This document shows positions 38,325 to 47,228 of a stretch of 64,000 nt of DNA, piece by piece. This DNA comes from Psychroflexus salis. GTDB taxonomy: Bacteria > Bacteroidota > Bacteroidia > Flavobacteriales > Flavobacteriaceae. Both the position numbers and the translations under genes were made by a program. The notes under the pieces were generated by a model that saw only the letters and a list, made by a program, of their open reading frames with translations, searched no databases and was not told the origin of the DNA. Location of the stretch: the NCBI RefSeq assembly GCF_014640175.1, contig NZ_BMGL01000003.1, forward strand, positions 1 through 64,000, written 5' to 3'. The first letter of the stretch is position 1. Every line of letters starts with the position of its first letter.

Positions 38325-39299
38325 CCCGTAGTGCATTATCTAAACGAGATTAACTTTCAGATTATTGATATTTCTCTTGAACACAAATTTATTTATATAT
38401 TGTATTGTTGTTAAGGTGGTAATCTTAGCTAGGATTCTAGTTTTAAAACCTTCAAATGATTTTGCATAATTACGTCTTATCATGAATTGATCACAAAGCT
38501 GTGAGAATAGAGTTTCTATTCTTTTTCTATATTTTTTAAATTGATAGTATTGTGGTTTGTAATCTTTTTGATTCTTTCTCTTTGGAGTTTCTAACTCTAT
38601 ACTAGCTTGTGTAAATAAATCAACTTGTACTTTTTGAGACAAGTATCCTTTGTCTCCAAGCAATACACAATCAGATATTTGTAGCTTTATGTCTTTTAAA
38701 TAATGAATATCATGAACTGAAGCTGGACTCAAATCAAAGCTTTGAAAAACGCCTTCTATAGAACAGACAGCATGAAGTTTATAACCATAAAAGTGTAAGT
38801 TTTGAGAAGCACAAAAACCTTTATTTGGTAAAGCATAATCTTGCTCTTTACAAATCTTGCTTCGGTTGGAACGAGATAATTTACACACTTCAAGAGGCAT
38901 GCTATCAACGACAAAATAGTTTTCAAATTCATTAAAAGCATCTACCATTTTAGACCTAATTTGTTCCATGTAAGAGAAAAGTTTTCGCTTTCTTCTATTA
39001 TACACACTCCTTTCAATTTTATTTTCTAACTCTGTATTTTTTAATTCTCTAAAAAGTTGATATTCTGAATCAATAGACTTAAACTCAGCTAAAATAATTA
39101 GACTAATCAACTCTATATCAGATAGCTTAGGAACAATAGGCTTAAAGTAAAAATCATCCTTATCTGATATTTTACGTAATTCTCTTAAAATTAATTTGTA
39201 ACTTGCCATAAAGTTGCTCATCATTGTATTTGTTTGAAAGTCAATACAATATACTCATTTATAGTGAGTTGAGCAACTTTTTCATAATGCACTACGGGT
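38324..39299 (-). mobile_element. IS982-family insertion sequence
   Basis: A 976-base element bounded by 16-bp perfect terminal inverted repeats, ACCCGTAGTGCATTAT (38324-38339) and its complement (39284-39299). Family, length and the AC-starting ends fit IS982. One intact transposase fills it. No convincing target duplication is seen: left flank ends in GCTTA, right begins TAGAAT. That suggests a deletion next to the IS after insertion. Confidence 0.88.
38340..39224 (-). CDS. IS982 family transposase
   Basis: A 294-residue DDE transposase. The catalytic residues can be placed at Asp107 (YFVVDSMPLEVC), Asp191 (LLGDKGYLS) and Glu237 (YRKRIETLFSQL). The stop lies next to the left inverted repeat, and the start (39224, or 39221/39209 at later Met codons) is 60 bases inside the right one. 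No frameshift is seen, so the element may still be active. Confidence 0.92.
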   Translation of the reverse strand: MMSNFMASYKLILRELRKISDKDDFYFKPIVPKLSDIELISLIILAEFKSIDSEYQLFRELKNTELENKIERSVYNRRKRKLFSYMEQIRSKMVDAFNEFENYFVVDSMPLEVCKLSRSNRSKICKEQDYALPNKGFCASQNLHFYGYKLHAVCSIEGVFQSFDLSPASVHDIHYLKDIKLQISDCVLLGDKGYLSQKVQVDLFTQASIELETPKRKNQKDYKPQYYQFKKYRKRIETLFSQLCDQFMIRRNYAKSFEGFKTRILAKITTLTTIQYINKFVFKRNINNLKVNLV

Positions 39300-39342
39300 T
39301 AGAATAGTAATTAGTTATTAAATTATTAATCTCAATTGAAAA

Positions 39343-39849
39343 TCACTTAGCATATTCAGTAATTTTATTTCTAATTCTCTGATCTAAATAAGCATTTCTG
39401 CCCTTTAATTCAGTAGCTATTAGTTTTGCTACATCCCTATACTTTTCTATCTTTTCCAAGTTCCATGTGGGTGGTGGTGGCTGTAGATTTGTTATACGGT
39501 CAGCTAATTTCACGATGACTACTTCTTTATATGTGCCCTTTATACGTTTTAAGCTATCTTTCATTTTAGTCAATTTATCGGAGATGCTTTTATCTTTGGT
39601 TAAAGCAGCAACGCCTTCAGTAATTTGATTTGAAAAGTTTTCTCCAATTTCTTTTAGAGATGTTTCTGTATCTTCAACAATATCGTGCAATAAGGCTAGC
39701 TATATAGCAAGGTTCATGTTGAAATCAGATTCATGCATATAAGCTGTAATTACCTCCATGGCCACATTAGATAAATGTAACAAGTAATTTGCTTGGCTAC
39801 CCGGTACTTTTTGCTGTTGGTGTTTTTCTCCGGCAAACTTGATGGCTTC
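39343..39849 (-). pseudogene. HD-domain phosphohydrolase, truncated and with a nonsense codon
   Basis: The reading frame encodes EAIKFAGEKHQQQKVPG, then NYLLHLSNVAMEVI, then HDIVEDTETSLKEIGENF, a RelA/SpoT-type HD hydrolase domain (possible ppGpp or nucleotide pyrophosphohydrolase). A TAG codon (plus-strand 39700-39702) interrupts it where Gln or another residue is expected before LALLHDIVEDT. The N-terminus is missing: a stop lies directly upstream at 39850-39852, next to the AbiE palindrome. The C-terminus ends at 39343. Only a 115-residue fragment from 39690 could still be made, and it lacks the first metal-binding His. Confidence 0.82.
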
Positions 39850-39852
39850 CTA

Positions 39853-39913
39853 TTAATGTCAAGTTTTTAGAACCATAAACTTGACATTAATAAAAATTAA
39901 GTATCTTTGCACT
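39853..39913 (+). promoter_or_regulatory. AbiE promoter with autoregulatory palindrome
   Basis: TTAATGTCAAGTTT (39853-39866) and its exact complement (39877-39890) form a 14-bp dyad with 10-base spacer. The right arm contains the -33 TTG (39881-39883); after 18 bases comes TATCTTTG (39902-39909), a near-consensus Bacteroidota promoter. The antitoxin ATG at 39914 is only 4 bases past the box, so the mRNA is probably leaderless. AbiEi antitoxins are known to repress their own promoters through inverted repeats. Confidence 0.78.
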
Positions 39914-40642
39914 ATGGCATTAGCAACAGAAATACGCAAAAAAATAAAATCCTTCCCAAAAGGAAAAACCTTTGGATATGACGATTTGTGCATTGCTAAA
40001 AACGACTACACTACTGCTGCCAAGGCATTGGAACGCCTGCAAAAAGAAGAATTAATAAAAAAACTTTCTAAAGGGGTGTTTTATAAACCTGAAAAAAGCG
40101 TGTTTGGAGAGTTAAAACCAGATTACAGCGAATTGCTTCGTCCTTATTTATTTGAAAATGGTAAGCGTGTGGCATACGAAACAGGCACTTCATTATACAA
40201 TCGTTTAGGCTTGACTACTCAAATGGCTTTCCGCACAAAAATTGCCAGTCGTAAAAAGCGCATCAACATCAATCGGGAGAATTTAAAAGCAGATGCCGTA
40301 AAAAGCTATGCCGAAGTTACGGATAGTAATTATGAGATTTTGGGTTTGTTGGACGCCTTCAAAGACATTAAAACTATTCCCGATTGTTCCATTGCTCATG
40401 CAATAAAAAGACTAAGTAGCATAGTCAACGAACTCAACGACAAACAAACCAAATCATTCATTAAATATGCCTTAATGTATCCGCCAAGAGTAAGAGCATT
40501 GGCAGGTGCAGTTCTTGAAAATTTGGGTACAACCCCTAAAGGCATTGAACAACTAAAAGAAAGCCTCAATCCACTCACAACTATAAAATTGGGAGTAAAT
40601 AAAGGAGAATTGCCTAACCAATCAAATTGGTATATCGAATGA
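39914..40642 (+). CDS. abiEi: AbiEi-type antitoxin (DUF6088), type IV toxin-antitoxin system
   Basis: A 242-residue antitoxin and transcription regulator. The N-terminal winged helix (LATEIRKKIKSFPKGKTFGY and LQKEELIKKLSKGVFYKP) binds DNA; the C-terminal domain is needed for antitoxicity in studied members. I choose ATG 39914 (MALATEIRKK) because the promoter -7 box ends 4 bases before it; a longer frame to 39881 would run through the promoter. Its TGA overlaps the toxin ATG, giving coupled translation. Confidence 0.9.
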   Translation: MALATEIRKKIKSFPKGKTFGYDDLCIAKNDYTTAAKALERLQKEELIKKLSKGVFYKPEKSVFGELKPDYSELLRPYLFENGKRVAYETGTSLYNRLGLTTQMAFRTKIASRKKRININRENLKADAVKSYAEVTDSNYEILGLLDAFKDIKTIPDCSIAHAIKRLSSIVNELNDKQTKSFIKYALMYPPRVRALAGAVLENLGTTPKGIEQLKESLNPLTTIKLGVNKGELPNQSNWYIE

Positions 40643-41622
40643 AGTTGCACAAAAACATAACTTTATACAGAGATGCTATTCGGTTTACCGCTCAACAAAT
40701 GAAGCTAAAACCCGAATATATTGAAAAAGACTATTGGGTAACCTATGCTTTGTTTAGCATTTTTAAAAGCGAAATAGGAAAAGAAACCATTTTTAAAGGT
40801 GGTACAGCATTATCTAAGTGTTACCAGCTTATCGACCGATTTTCGGAAGATATTGACTTGGTGGTTTTAAGGCGTGAAGGAGAAACAGGCAACCAATTAA
40901 AATCAAAATTAAAAAGAATAAGCCAAGAGATAGAAACCGTATTACCTGAAATTTCCATAGAAGGCATTACCCATAAAATGGGAATGAACCGCAAAACTGC
41001 ACACGCCTATAATAAAGAATTTAAAGGCAATTACGGTCAGGTAAGAGATGCCATTATTTTAGAATCTACTTGGCTAGGCTATTATGAGCCATTTACCACA
41101 AAAAACATCATTTCATTTGTTGGACAAATGATGTTAGAGAATAAGCAGTCTGATATTGCAGAAGAAAACGGCTTACTGCCTTTTGAATTATTGGTACTAG
41201 AACCCACGAGAACCATCTGTGAAAAAATAATGAGCTTGGTTCGTTTTTCCTACAGTGAAAATCCTATTGCGGATTTGAAAAAGAAAATAAGGCACATCTA
41301 CGATTTGCATCAGCTTTTAAAACAAGATGAATTTTTAGAATTTTTTCATTCAAAGGCTTTTGATGAAATGCTGATAAAAGTTGCCAATGATGATGTGGTT
41401 AGCTTTAAAAACAACAATCAATGGCTTATTCATCATCCAAACGAAGCACTTATTTTTAAGAATTTAGAAAAGGTATGGAATACGATATCAACTACCTATT
41501 CCAATGATTTTAAAGACTTGGTGTATGGCGATTTACCAAACCAAGAAGATGTTTTAACTACCTTAAAAATGATTCAAGCAAGATTAAAAGGCATTTCTTG
41601 GACAGTAAAAGTTGAAGAATAG
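40639..41622 (+). CDS. abiEii: AbiEii/AbiGii nucleotidyltransferase toxin
   Basis: A 327-residue nucleotidyltransferase-fold toxin. The motif GGTALSK (residues 54-60) followed by SEDIDLVV with Asp71 and Asp73 is the active site. In studied AbiE systems the toxin blocks growth by modifying nucleic acid (tRNA in relatives such as MenT) and gives phage abortive infection. Start 40639 overlaps the antitoxin stop by 4 bases (ATGA). Complete and likely functional. Confidence 0.92.
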   Translation: MKLHKNITLYRDAIRFTAQQMKLKPEYIEKDYWVTYALFSIFKSEIGKETIFKGGTALSKCYQLIDRFSEDIDLVVLRREGETGNQLKSKLKRISQEIETVLPEISIEGITHKMGMNRKTAHAYNKEFKGNYGQVRDAIILESTWLGYYEPFTTKNIISFVGQMMLENKQSDIAEENGLLPFELLVLEPTRTICEKIMSLVRFSYSENPIADLKKKIRHIYDLHQLLKQDEFLEFFHSKAFDEMLIKVANDDVVSFKNNNQWLIHHPNEALIFKNLEKVWNTISTTYSNDFKDLVYGDLPNQEDVLTTLKMIQARLKGISWTVKVEE

Positions 41623-41875
41623 GAATAAAGCTAACAGAAGCGAAATAGATAGATTGGTTGATGAATTGTTTGCATTTACAGACCTATGATAAAAGACGAC
41701 TGCTCATGAAATAAAGAAGTACCTGAAGGACGTTGAGTAGCATCAGTCAAGACACAAACCAAAAACTAACAAAAGAGCATATCTTACTGCTATACTATCA
41801 AATAATACTTAAACCGTCAAAATCCTAAAGTGTTTAACTATTTTAATAGTTTAATCTAAACTCAAATTAATTGAA
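41623..41875. other. Intergenic scar with a possible methylase C-terminal remnant
   Basis: Frame three of the first 70 bases encodes NRSEIDRLVDELFAFTDL and a stop at 41690. That ending resembles the C-terminus of some DNA methylases and restriction enzymes (EIDRLVY-L-). No start or upstream domain exists, so it is at most a remnant. The rest shows nothing recognisable. Confidence 0.35.
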
Positions 41876-42298
41876 CTACTTTATTAACATTCTCTTTAAC
41901 TCTAGCGATTTTTTTTCTGTTTCTTGTATAAATTCATCAATAACATCAGCAGACAAACCAGAAACAGAAAAATTTACTGATTTACTATCTTCTGAATTTA
42001 TATAAATAACTTTTTCTTTATGGAATATATAGGCTAAGTAGAAAAGAATAGATAAGCCTAGTGGAAATTGAAATGGTAAGTTAAATTGAAAAGATAAAAA
42101 AACACCAAATGCAGAAATAATTGCAAAATGTAAATATTTCTTTTTTTCAAAATATAAGATATTAATAACTGAAATCTTATCTAGCATAATAGATGTATAT
42201 GTATTTCTGCTAGAATAAAATCTAACTCTGTAATTAGTTAATTTTATTTTTTTTTGATTAAACTCTTTAATAATCACTTCATTTTGTAATGCATCCAT
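41876..42298 (-). CDS. Small membrane protein with PH-like N-terminus (DUF6232-like)
   Basis: A 140-residue protein. The N-terminal part (KIKLTNYRVRFYSS and IMLDKISVINILYF) has the pattern of DUF6232 or bacterial PH-domain proteins, then two membrane helices (about 55-75 and 78-98), then a short tail ending in a helix. Family assignment is by pattern. It is flanked by damaged genes, so it may be cargo of the accessory region. Confidence 0.6.
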   Translation of the reverse strand: MDALQNEVIIKEFNQKKIKLTNYRVRFYSSRNTYTSIMLDKISVINILYFEKKKYLHFAIISAFGVFLSFQFNLPFQFPLGLSILFYLAYIFHKEKVIYINSEDSKSVNFSVSGLSADVIDEFIQETEKKSLELKRMLIK

Positions 42299-42366
42299 AA
42301 TTTTATTTATTTATGATTGATCTCTATTAGTATTTTTAGGAAAACTTAAAGCAAAACGATTAAAGT

Positions 42367-42803
42367 CTAATCTTTTATCACCTTGATAGTTACAAAGCGA
42401 CCTTCTTTTAAAAACTTAAACAGATAGATCCCGGCTTCATAAGTTGACATATCAACAATATTGTGTTTTGAGTTCCCTAGTCCCTTAGTAAACATTGATT
42501 TACCGATCAAATTGAAAATTTCTAAAGATTCAAATTCTGTGTAAGAATTATCAAAACTGACTAAAGAACTTGTTGGATTAGGATATACCGTAATATCTAG
42601 AGCATTATACTCTTGAACATTCAACGTATTTTCAATTTGCTGTAAACCTGATAATGCATCTACTTTTCCATAACCCCAAAGTATGTTAGGTGTAGAAAAT
42701 ATGTCTACTGTATATATATCGTTTATAGCAGTATTTTGCATTAAATTCATAACATCATTTGTGACCCAAGACACCGATACTTCTAACTTAGTTGCTGATA
42801 TTC
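42367..42803 (-). pseudogene. C-terminal remnant of a T9SS subtilase
   Basis: The frame encodes NLMQNTAINDIYTVDIF...LWGYGKVDAL, the end of an S8 protease domain just after the catalytic Ser helix, followed by a type A T9SS sorting domain (VYPNPTSSLVSFDN to GIYLFKFLKEGRF). The Asp, His and Ser parts are absent and a stop lies upstream at about 42803. A GTG at 42774 could start a 135-residue fragment, but it would have no signal peptide. Confidence 0.82.
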
Positions 42804-42908
42804 AAGTTGTATTATATGCATGTTTATGAAGTGATCAACTTATTTAGTAAAAATAAACAATTTACAATAACATGTTAAATCCTGATTTATAGGATTACAT
42901 TTTATAAG

Positions 42909-42955
42909 ATGGGCAAGCTATGGGCAAGTATTTTAATATTTCCCCTTTAAGTTTG
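42909..42955 (+). promoter_or_regulatory. Promoter of the dockerin protease with tandem TGGGCA motif
   Basis: ATGGGCAAGCTATGGGCA (42909-42926) holds two TGGGCA words with an 11-base period. After 21 bases comes TAAGTTTG (42948-42955), an exact TAnnTTTG box, 22 bases before the ATG. No TTG -33 is present. The tandem word is where an activator would bind. The same 18 bases recur at 53610-53627. Confidence 0.6.
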
Positions 42956-42977
42956 GAAATTTAAAATATCATAATTT

Positions 42978-45900
42978 ATGAAGTATGTTTTTACATTATT
43001 TGTAGCCTTATTTATTTGCCAATCTTCGTTTTCTCAAACTCCAGAAGCCGATTTAATGGATTTTGAGCCTGATGAACTAATAGTTAAGTTAAAAGATGAA
43101 GTTGATGTTGGACTTACCTATAGTCCTGATGGAAAGCCTTTATCTGAATTTAATATTGGACAGCTTTTAAGTATCGAAGAACAGCTTCTTGAAGCTGCTG
43201 TTATGTTTAATCGTCAATCAATAGAAAGTAGTATTAAGTTTAAACAAGAGCGACAACAATTAGCAAAATCCAAGCGATCAAATACACCTAATACAGGAGT
43301 TATAAATGATAAACCATTAAGTTTAAAAAACATTTTTAAACTTAAGCTTGAAGCGCTACAAAATCAGACTCAGTTACTACAATTAATTGATGATATAAAA
43401 CAACACCCTGATGTTGAATTTGCAGAGCCTAATTATAGGATGAAAATAGATGATTTTGAAGTTGGAGATATCTTAACTAACGATGATTTTAGTGATAACT
43501 CTTCAAAAACATTGAATAGCTTAACTCTTGTGCCTAACGATCCGCTTTATGGGGAGCAAAACAGCATAGCTCAAACCAATATAGATGATGTATGGGAAAA
43601 TTATACTACAGGTGATGGGTCACAGGTAATAGCTATTTTAGATACAGGGGTAGATTATAATCATCCTGATTTAGAAGATAATATTTGGGTAAACGAAGCT
43701 GAGTTAAATGGTGTTGATGGCTTTGATGATGATGGCAATGGCTATGTAGATGATATCTATGGCTGGGACTTTATTAACGAAGACAATGCGCCGCTTGATG
43801 ATAATATGCACGGTACTCATGTGGCAGGTATTGCTGGTGCCGTTGGTAATAATGAGATAGGTATAGCTGGTGCAGCTTGGGATGTAAAATTAATGTCTAT
43901 TAAGGTCTTTCAAAGTAATGGTGTGGGAAATTCGACAACCATTGCGGAGGGTGTGGCGTATGCGTCTAATAATGGAGCGACTATTCTTAATATGAGTTTT
44001 GGAGGGTATGCCGAGTCAAGTATTTTACGAGCAGCACTTGAAAATGCTTATGCCTCAGCCTTTCTGGTAGCTGCAGCAGGTAATGATGGCATATGTATTG
44101 GGCCTAGTAAATGCCCTGGTAATCAAGATCCATTCCCTTCATATCCAGGTTCATATAGCTTTGTTTTAGGCGTAGAGGATAGTCCAAAGCCTCAAAATGA
44201 AGGTTATACCAATTATGATGAAGATGGCCCTACCTTTTCAGGTTATTCAACCCTTTTAAATTATGAAGTAACTGCACCTGGCACGCAAATTATTAGTACG
44301 GTACCGGGCGGAGGTTACTCTAACTTAACGGGAACATCAATGGCTACACCTTTAGTAGCTGGTGCAATGGCCTTATACTTACAACATAAGCCTGAGGATA
44401 GTAAAGAGCTTATTTTCGGTAACTTAATTAATACTGCTGGTAACCCCTATATAGATATTTTGGCAGCAATTGAAGTAGTCCCTACACCAGAGTTACAAGT
44501 ATTATCGATAACAACACGAGATACCATTAATAATCAAAATGGGAATGAATTTTTGGAACCCGGTGAAACCATAGAGATATTACCCGTCATTAAAAATTAT
44601 TGGGGCCCGACTGACGATGTTCGTGTGGGGATAGAATTTGCCGAGTTTGAAGATACCTCTAAAGCCACCATAGTAGAAAACGAAATTCAAATTGGTGCTA
44701 TAAGTGCCTACGCGAGCTTACAAGATTTAGAAGAGAGTCTAAAAATTGAAATCGCAGATAATGTGGCGAATAATGTCAACATTCGTTTTAATATAAGTGT
44801 TTGGTCTGGAGATAATCAAGAGCATTTAAGTTCTAAAGAAGTAGTTATAAATGTTAAGAACAGTATTTTGTTAAGTGGCTTTCGATACGACGATTTAACT
44901 TTAACTGCTGATAAGGAATACCTAGTGGTTGATAATTTTGTAATGAATACAGGAACAACCTTAATTATTGAACCTGGCGTAGAGTTATACATTTCAGCCA
45001 ATAAATCAATTAATATAAAAGGTAATGTGATTGCGAATGGTACACCAACCCAAAAAATTAAATTTTTACCTGAAGGCTTAAGGTGGAATGAAATTATTTT
45101 AGATAACAATGCTGCCGATGCGATTAAAGAATTTAGCTTTTGTGAATTTTACACAGGTAAAAACATCGATGGTAGTGCTGAAGTTTCTGATTGCTTATTT
45201 TATGATTTCAATAGTATTAATACTGGCTTAATAACTAATTCTAATTTACAAGGATTAACATCTGATTTTAGAGCTTACAGGCCACTTAATTCATCTACAT
45301 ATAGTGGACTAAACTATATAAATAACTCACCTGTAAATAGAGTTACAATCGGTTTTGATAATATAAACAATCAAAATTTTTTTAACAATAATATCTTAAA
45401 TAATTGGGAAAATTCTCCACCTCCAAATAAACCATATTCTTTTATGACTAGTGAGTATTATGGCGATGTAGTAATATCAACCTCAAATTATTATGGAAGT
45501 AACGACCCCGATATACTTCAGACCAGTGTACTTGACTTTATAGAAGATTCTAATTTAAGTGTGGCAGATATTAATGCGGCTGATGCGCCATCGGCACAAG
45601 CGCATGGTATCGTTTGGAAGGTTGAGGTTAATGGTTTTGATGCCCAAGATGAGTATGAGCAATTAGACCCTATAGGCGTTGGAAGCCACGAGTTTAAAGT
45701 ATATTTTAATCGGGAAATGGATACTAGCTTAAATCCCCAAATTTCTTACGGGGTTACTATTCCGTATAATCAAACTGTAATTTCTGAACAAGGGACGTGG
45801 TCTGATGATGGTAAAATTTATACCGTTACTCACGATGTTAATATTGGTTCCGCTGATGGTATCAATCGTATTAGAGTACAGGATGCAAAAGATTTAGACA

Positions 45901-47120
45901 ATTTTGTAATCCCTGTTGAAGATTCGCGTTTCAATATGCTAGTTCAATCGGCAGGTTCAGCTTCTACTGGCTTTTTTGCGACTCCAGGGCTTGGAAAGAT
46001 TGATTTAGACTGGGAAGACCCAGCTGAAGAAGATTTAACCGATATATTAGGCTATAACATGTATCGCTACCAAATAGACGAAGATGGGCTTGAAACTGAG
46101 CTCTTAAAACTTAATGAAACACTTATTACAACTTCTGAATTTACTGATTTTGAAGTTGAGGAACAACAATCTTATTTTTATAAGTATAAAATTTTAAGAA
46201 CTAGCTTTGAAGAGACAGATTTTTCAAGAACAATAACAGCTCAACCACTTACATCAGAGTTGGGTGATAGTAATGGCGATTTTGAAGTTAATGTGTTAGA
46301 TGTAATTACAGATGTTGACTATATTCTAGGTCAAAATCCATCACCTTTCATTTTTAAGGCGGCAGATGTAAATTTAGATCAAACCATTAACGTGCTCGAC
46401 ATAGTAGGGACGGTAGATTTAATTCTTAACCCTAATGGTGACGCTGGAACAGATAGCGCTACTGGTGAAATCACCTATTATCCTAACACACCTATAGGAG
46501 ATGCAACATTAAGTTGGGAGGGAGACGACCTCTTTATTGATTCGGAGCATTTAATTGGGGGCATTCAATTAGTTGTTTCTACTGATTTTGATTACAATCT
46601 TAGTTCATCGGTGGCACATTTAGAACAATTAATTTACGAACAAGATGGCTTTCAGGTTATTATGTTGTATAGTTTTAATAACCAGTCGTTTGGTAATGGT
46701 CCTGTAAAACTCCTGACTAAATTATCTGATAGTAATGAAATAGGTTTTGAGAATGCAGTTGTAGCTACAACTTCTGGTGCTAAATTGAATATGATATACC
46801 AAGATACTACCTTAGGAACCATTGAAGCGCCAGAGCAATCAAACTCACTTCAGTTTGGTAAACTATATCCAAACCCTTCATCTGGAATGGTAAATTTAGA
46901 CTATTATTTGCCTCAACATGTAGATCGATTGGTTTTAACAGCTTATAACATGCAGGGAAAAGTTGTGTTTACAAGAGATAACTTTAGAAATGTTCCTGGG
47001 AAAAGTTCTCAAACGTTAAATGTCAGTGATCTTTCAGATGGTGTTTATATCATGGTTTTAAGAGCTCTAAAAAATGATAATGTCATCTTTCAAGATTTTA
47101 AAAAACTGATTATAGAATAA
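42978..47120 (+). CDS. Secreted subtilase with type I dockerin and T9SS sorting domain
   Basis: A 1380-residue S8 protease. Order: signal peptide (1-20), inhibitor-like prodomain (about 30-155), catalytic domain with Asp222 (LDTGVDYNHPD), His278 (NMHGTHVAG) and Ser454 (GTSMATPLVAG), several beta domains, a fibronectin-III-like domain (about 990-1090), a type I dockerin (about 1096-1157) with two calcium loops (DSNGDFEVNVLD and DVNLDQTINVLD), a cohesin-like beta domain (about 1165-1280) and a type A T9SS sorting domain. The next gene encodes cohesin-like domains, so the protease may dock onto it at the cell surface. Confidence 0.92.
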   Translation: MKYVFTLFVALFICQSSFSQTPEADLMDFEPDELIVKLKDEVDVGLTYSPDGKPLSEFNIGQLLSIEEQLLEAAVMFNRQSIESSIKFKQERQQLAKSKRSNTPNTGVINDKPLSLKNIFKLKLEALQNQTQLLQLIDDIKQHPDVEFAEPNYRMKIDDFEVGDILTNDDFSDNSSKTLNSLTLVPNDPLYGEQNSIAQTNIDDVWENYTTGDGSQVIAILDTGVDYNHPDLEDNIWVNEAELNGVDGFDDDGNGYVDDIYGWDFINEDNAPLDDNMHGTHVAGIAGAVGNNEIGIAGAAWDVKLMSIKVFQSNGVGNSTTIAEGVAYASNNGATILNMSFGGYAESSILRAALENAYASAFLVAAAGNDGICIGPSKCPGNQDPFPSYPGSYSFVLGVEDSPKPQNEGYTNYDEDGPTFSGYSTLLNYEVTAPGTQIISTVPGGGYSNLTGTSMATPLVAGAMALYLQHKPEDSKELIFGNLINTAGNPYIDILAAIEVVPTPELQVLSITTRDTINNQNGNEFLEPGETIEILPVIKNYWGPTDDVRVGIEFAEFEDTSKATIVENEIQIGAISAYASLQDLEESLKIEIADNVANNVNIRFNISVWSGDNQEHLSSKEVVINVKNSILLSGFRYDDLTLTADKEYLVVDNFVMNTGTTLIIEPGVELYISANKSINIKGNVIANGTPTQKIKFLPEGLRWNEIILDNNAADAIKEFSFCEFYTGKNIDGSAEVSDCLFYDFNSINTGLITNSNLQGLTSDFRAYRPLNSSTYSGLNYINNSPVNRVTIGFDNINNQNFFNNNILNNWENSPPPNKPYSFMTSEYYGDVVISTSNYYGSNDPDILQTSVLDFIEDSNLSVADINAADAPSAQAHGIVWKVEVNGFDAQDEYEQLDPIGVGSHEFKVYFNREMDTSLNPQISYGVTIPYNQTVISEQGTWSDDGKIYTVTHDVNIGSADGINRIRVQDAKDLDNFVIPVEDSRFNMLVQSAGSASTGFFATPGLGKIDLDWEDPAEEDLTDILGYNMYRYQIDEDGLETELLKLNETLITTSEFTDFEVEEQQSYFYKYKILRTSFEETDFSRTITAQPLTSELGDSNGDFEVNVLDVITDVDYILGQNPSPFIFKAADVNLDQTINVLDIVGTVDLILNPNGDAGTDSATGEITYYPNTPIGDATLSWEGDDLFIDSEHLIGGIQLVVSTDFDYNLSSSVAHLEQLIYEQDGFQVIMLYSFNNQSFGNGPVKLLTKLSDSNEIGFENAVVATTSGAKLNMIYQDTTLGTIEAPEQSNSLQFGKLYPNPSSGMVNLDYYLPQHVDRLVLTAYNMQGKVVFTRDNFRNVPGKSSQTLNVSDLSDGVYIMVLRALKNDNVIFQDFKKLIIE

Positions 47121-47228
47121 TTACTTGAATCAAATTTATGGTGGATAGTGGGACAAATTGGTATCTGTTTATTTTGAAAATTGGATATTGGTTTGTTCCA
47201 TAATACCAAATTAATTAAAGCACAATAT

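Noticed and set aside
44816-45109. Minus-strand 97-residue open frame
   Set aside because: Lies within the dockerin protease, whose frame is continuous and domain-rich.
47139-47156. Third copy of the TGGGCA tandem motif before the scaffold gene
   Set aside because: TGGTGGATAGTGGGACA shares only scattered bases with the motif and its spacing does not fit.
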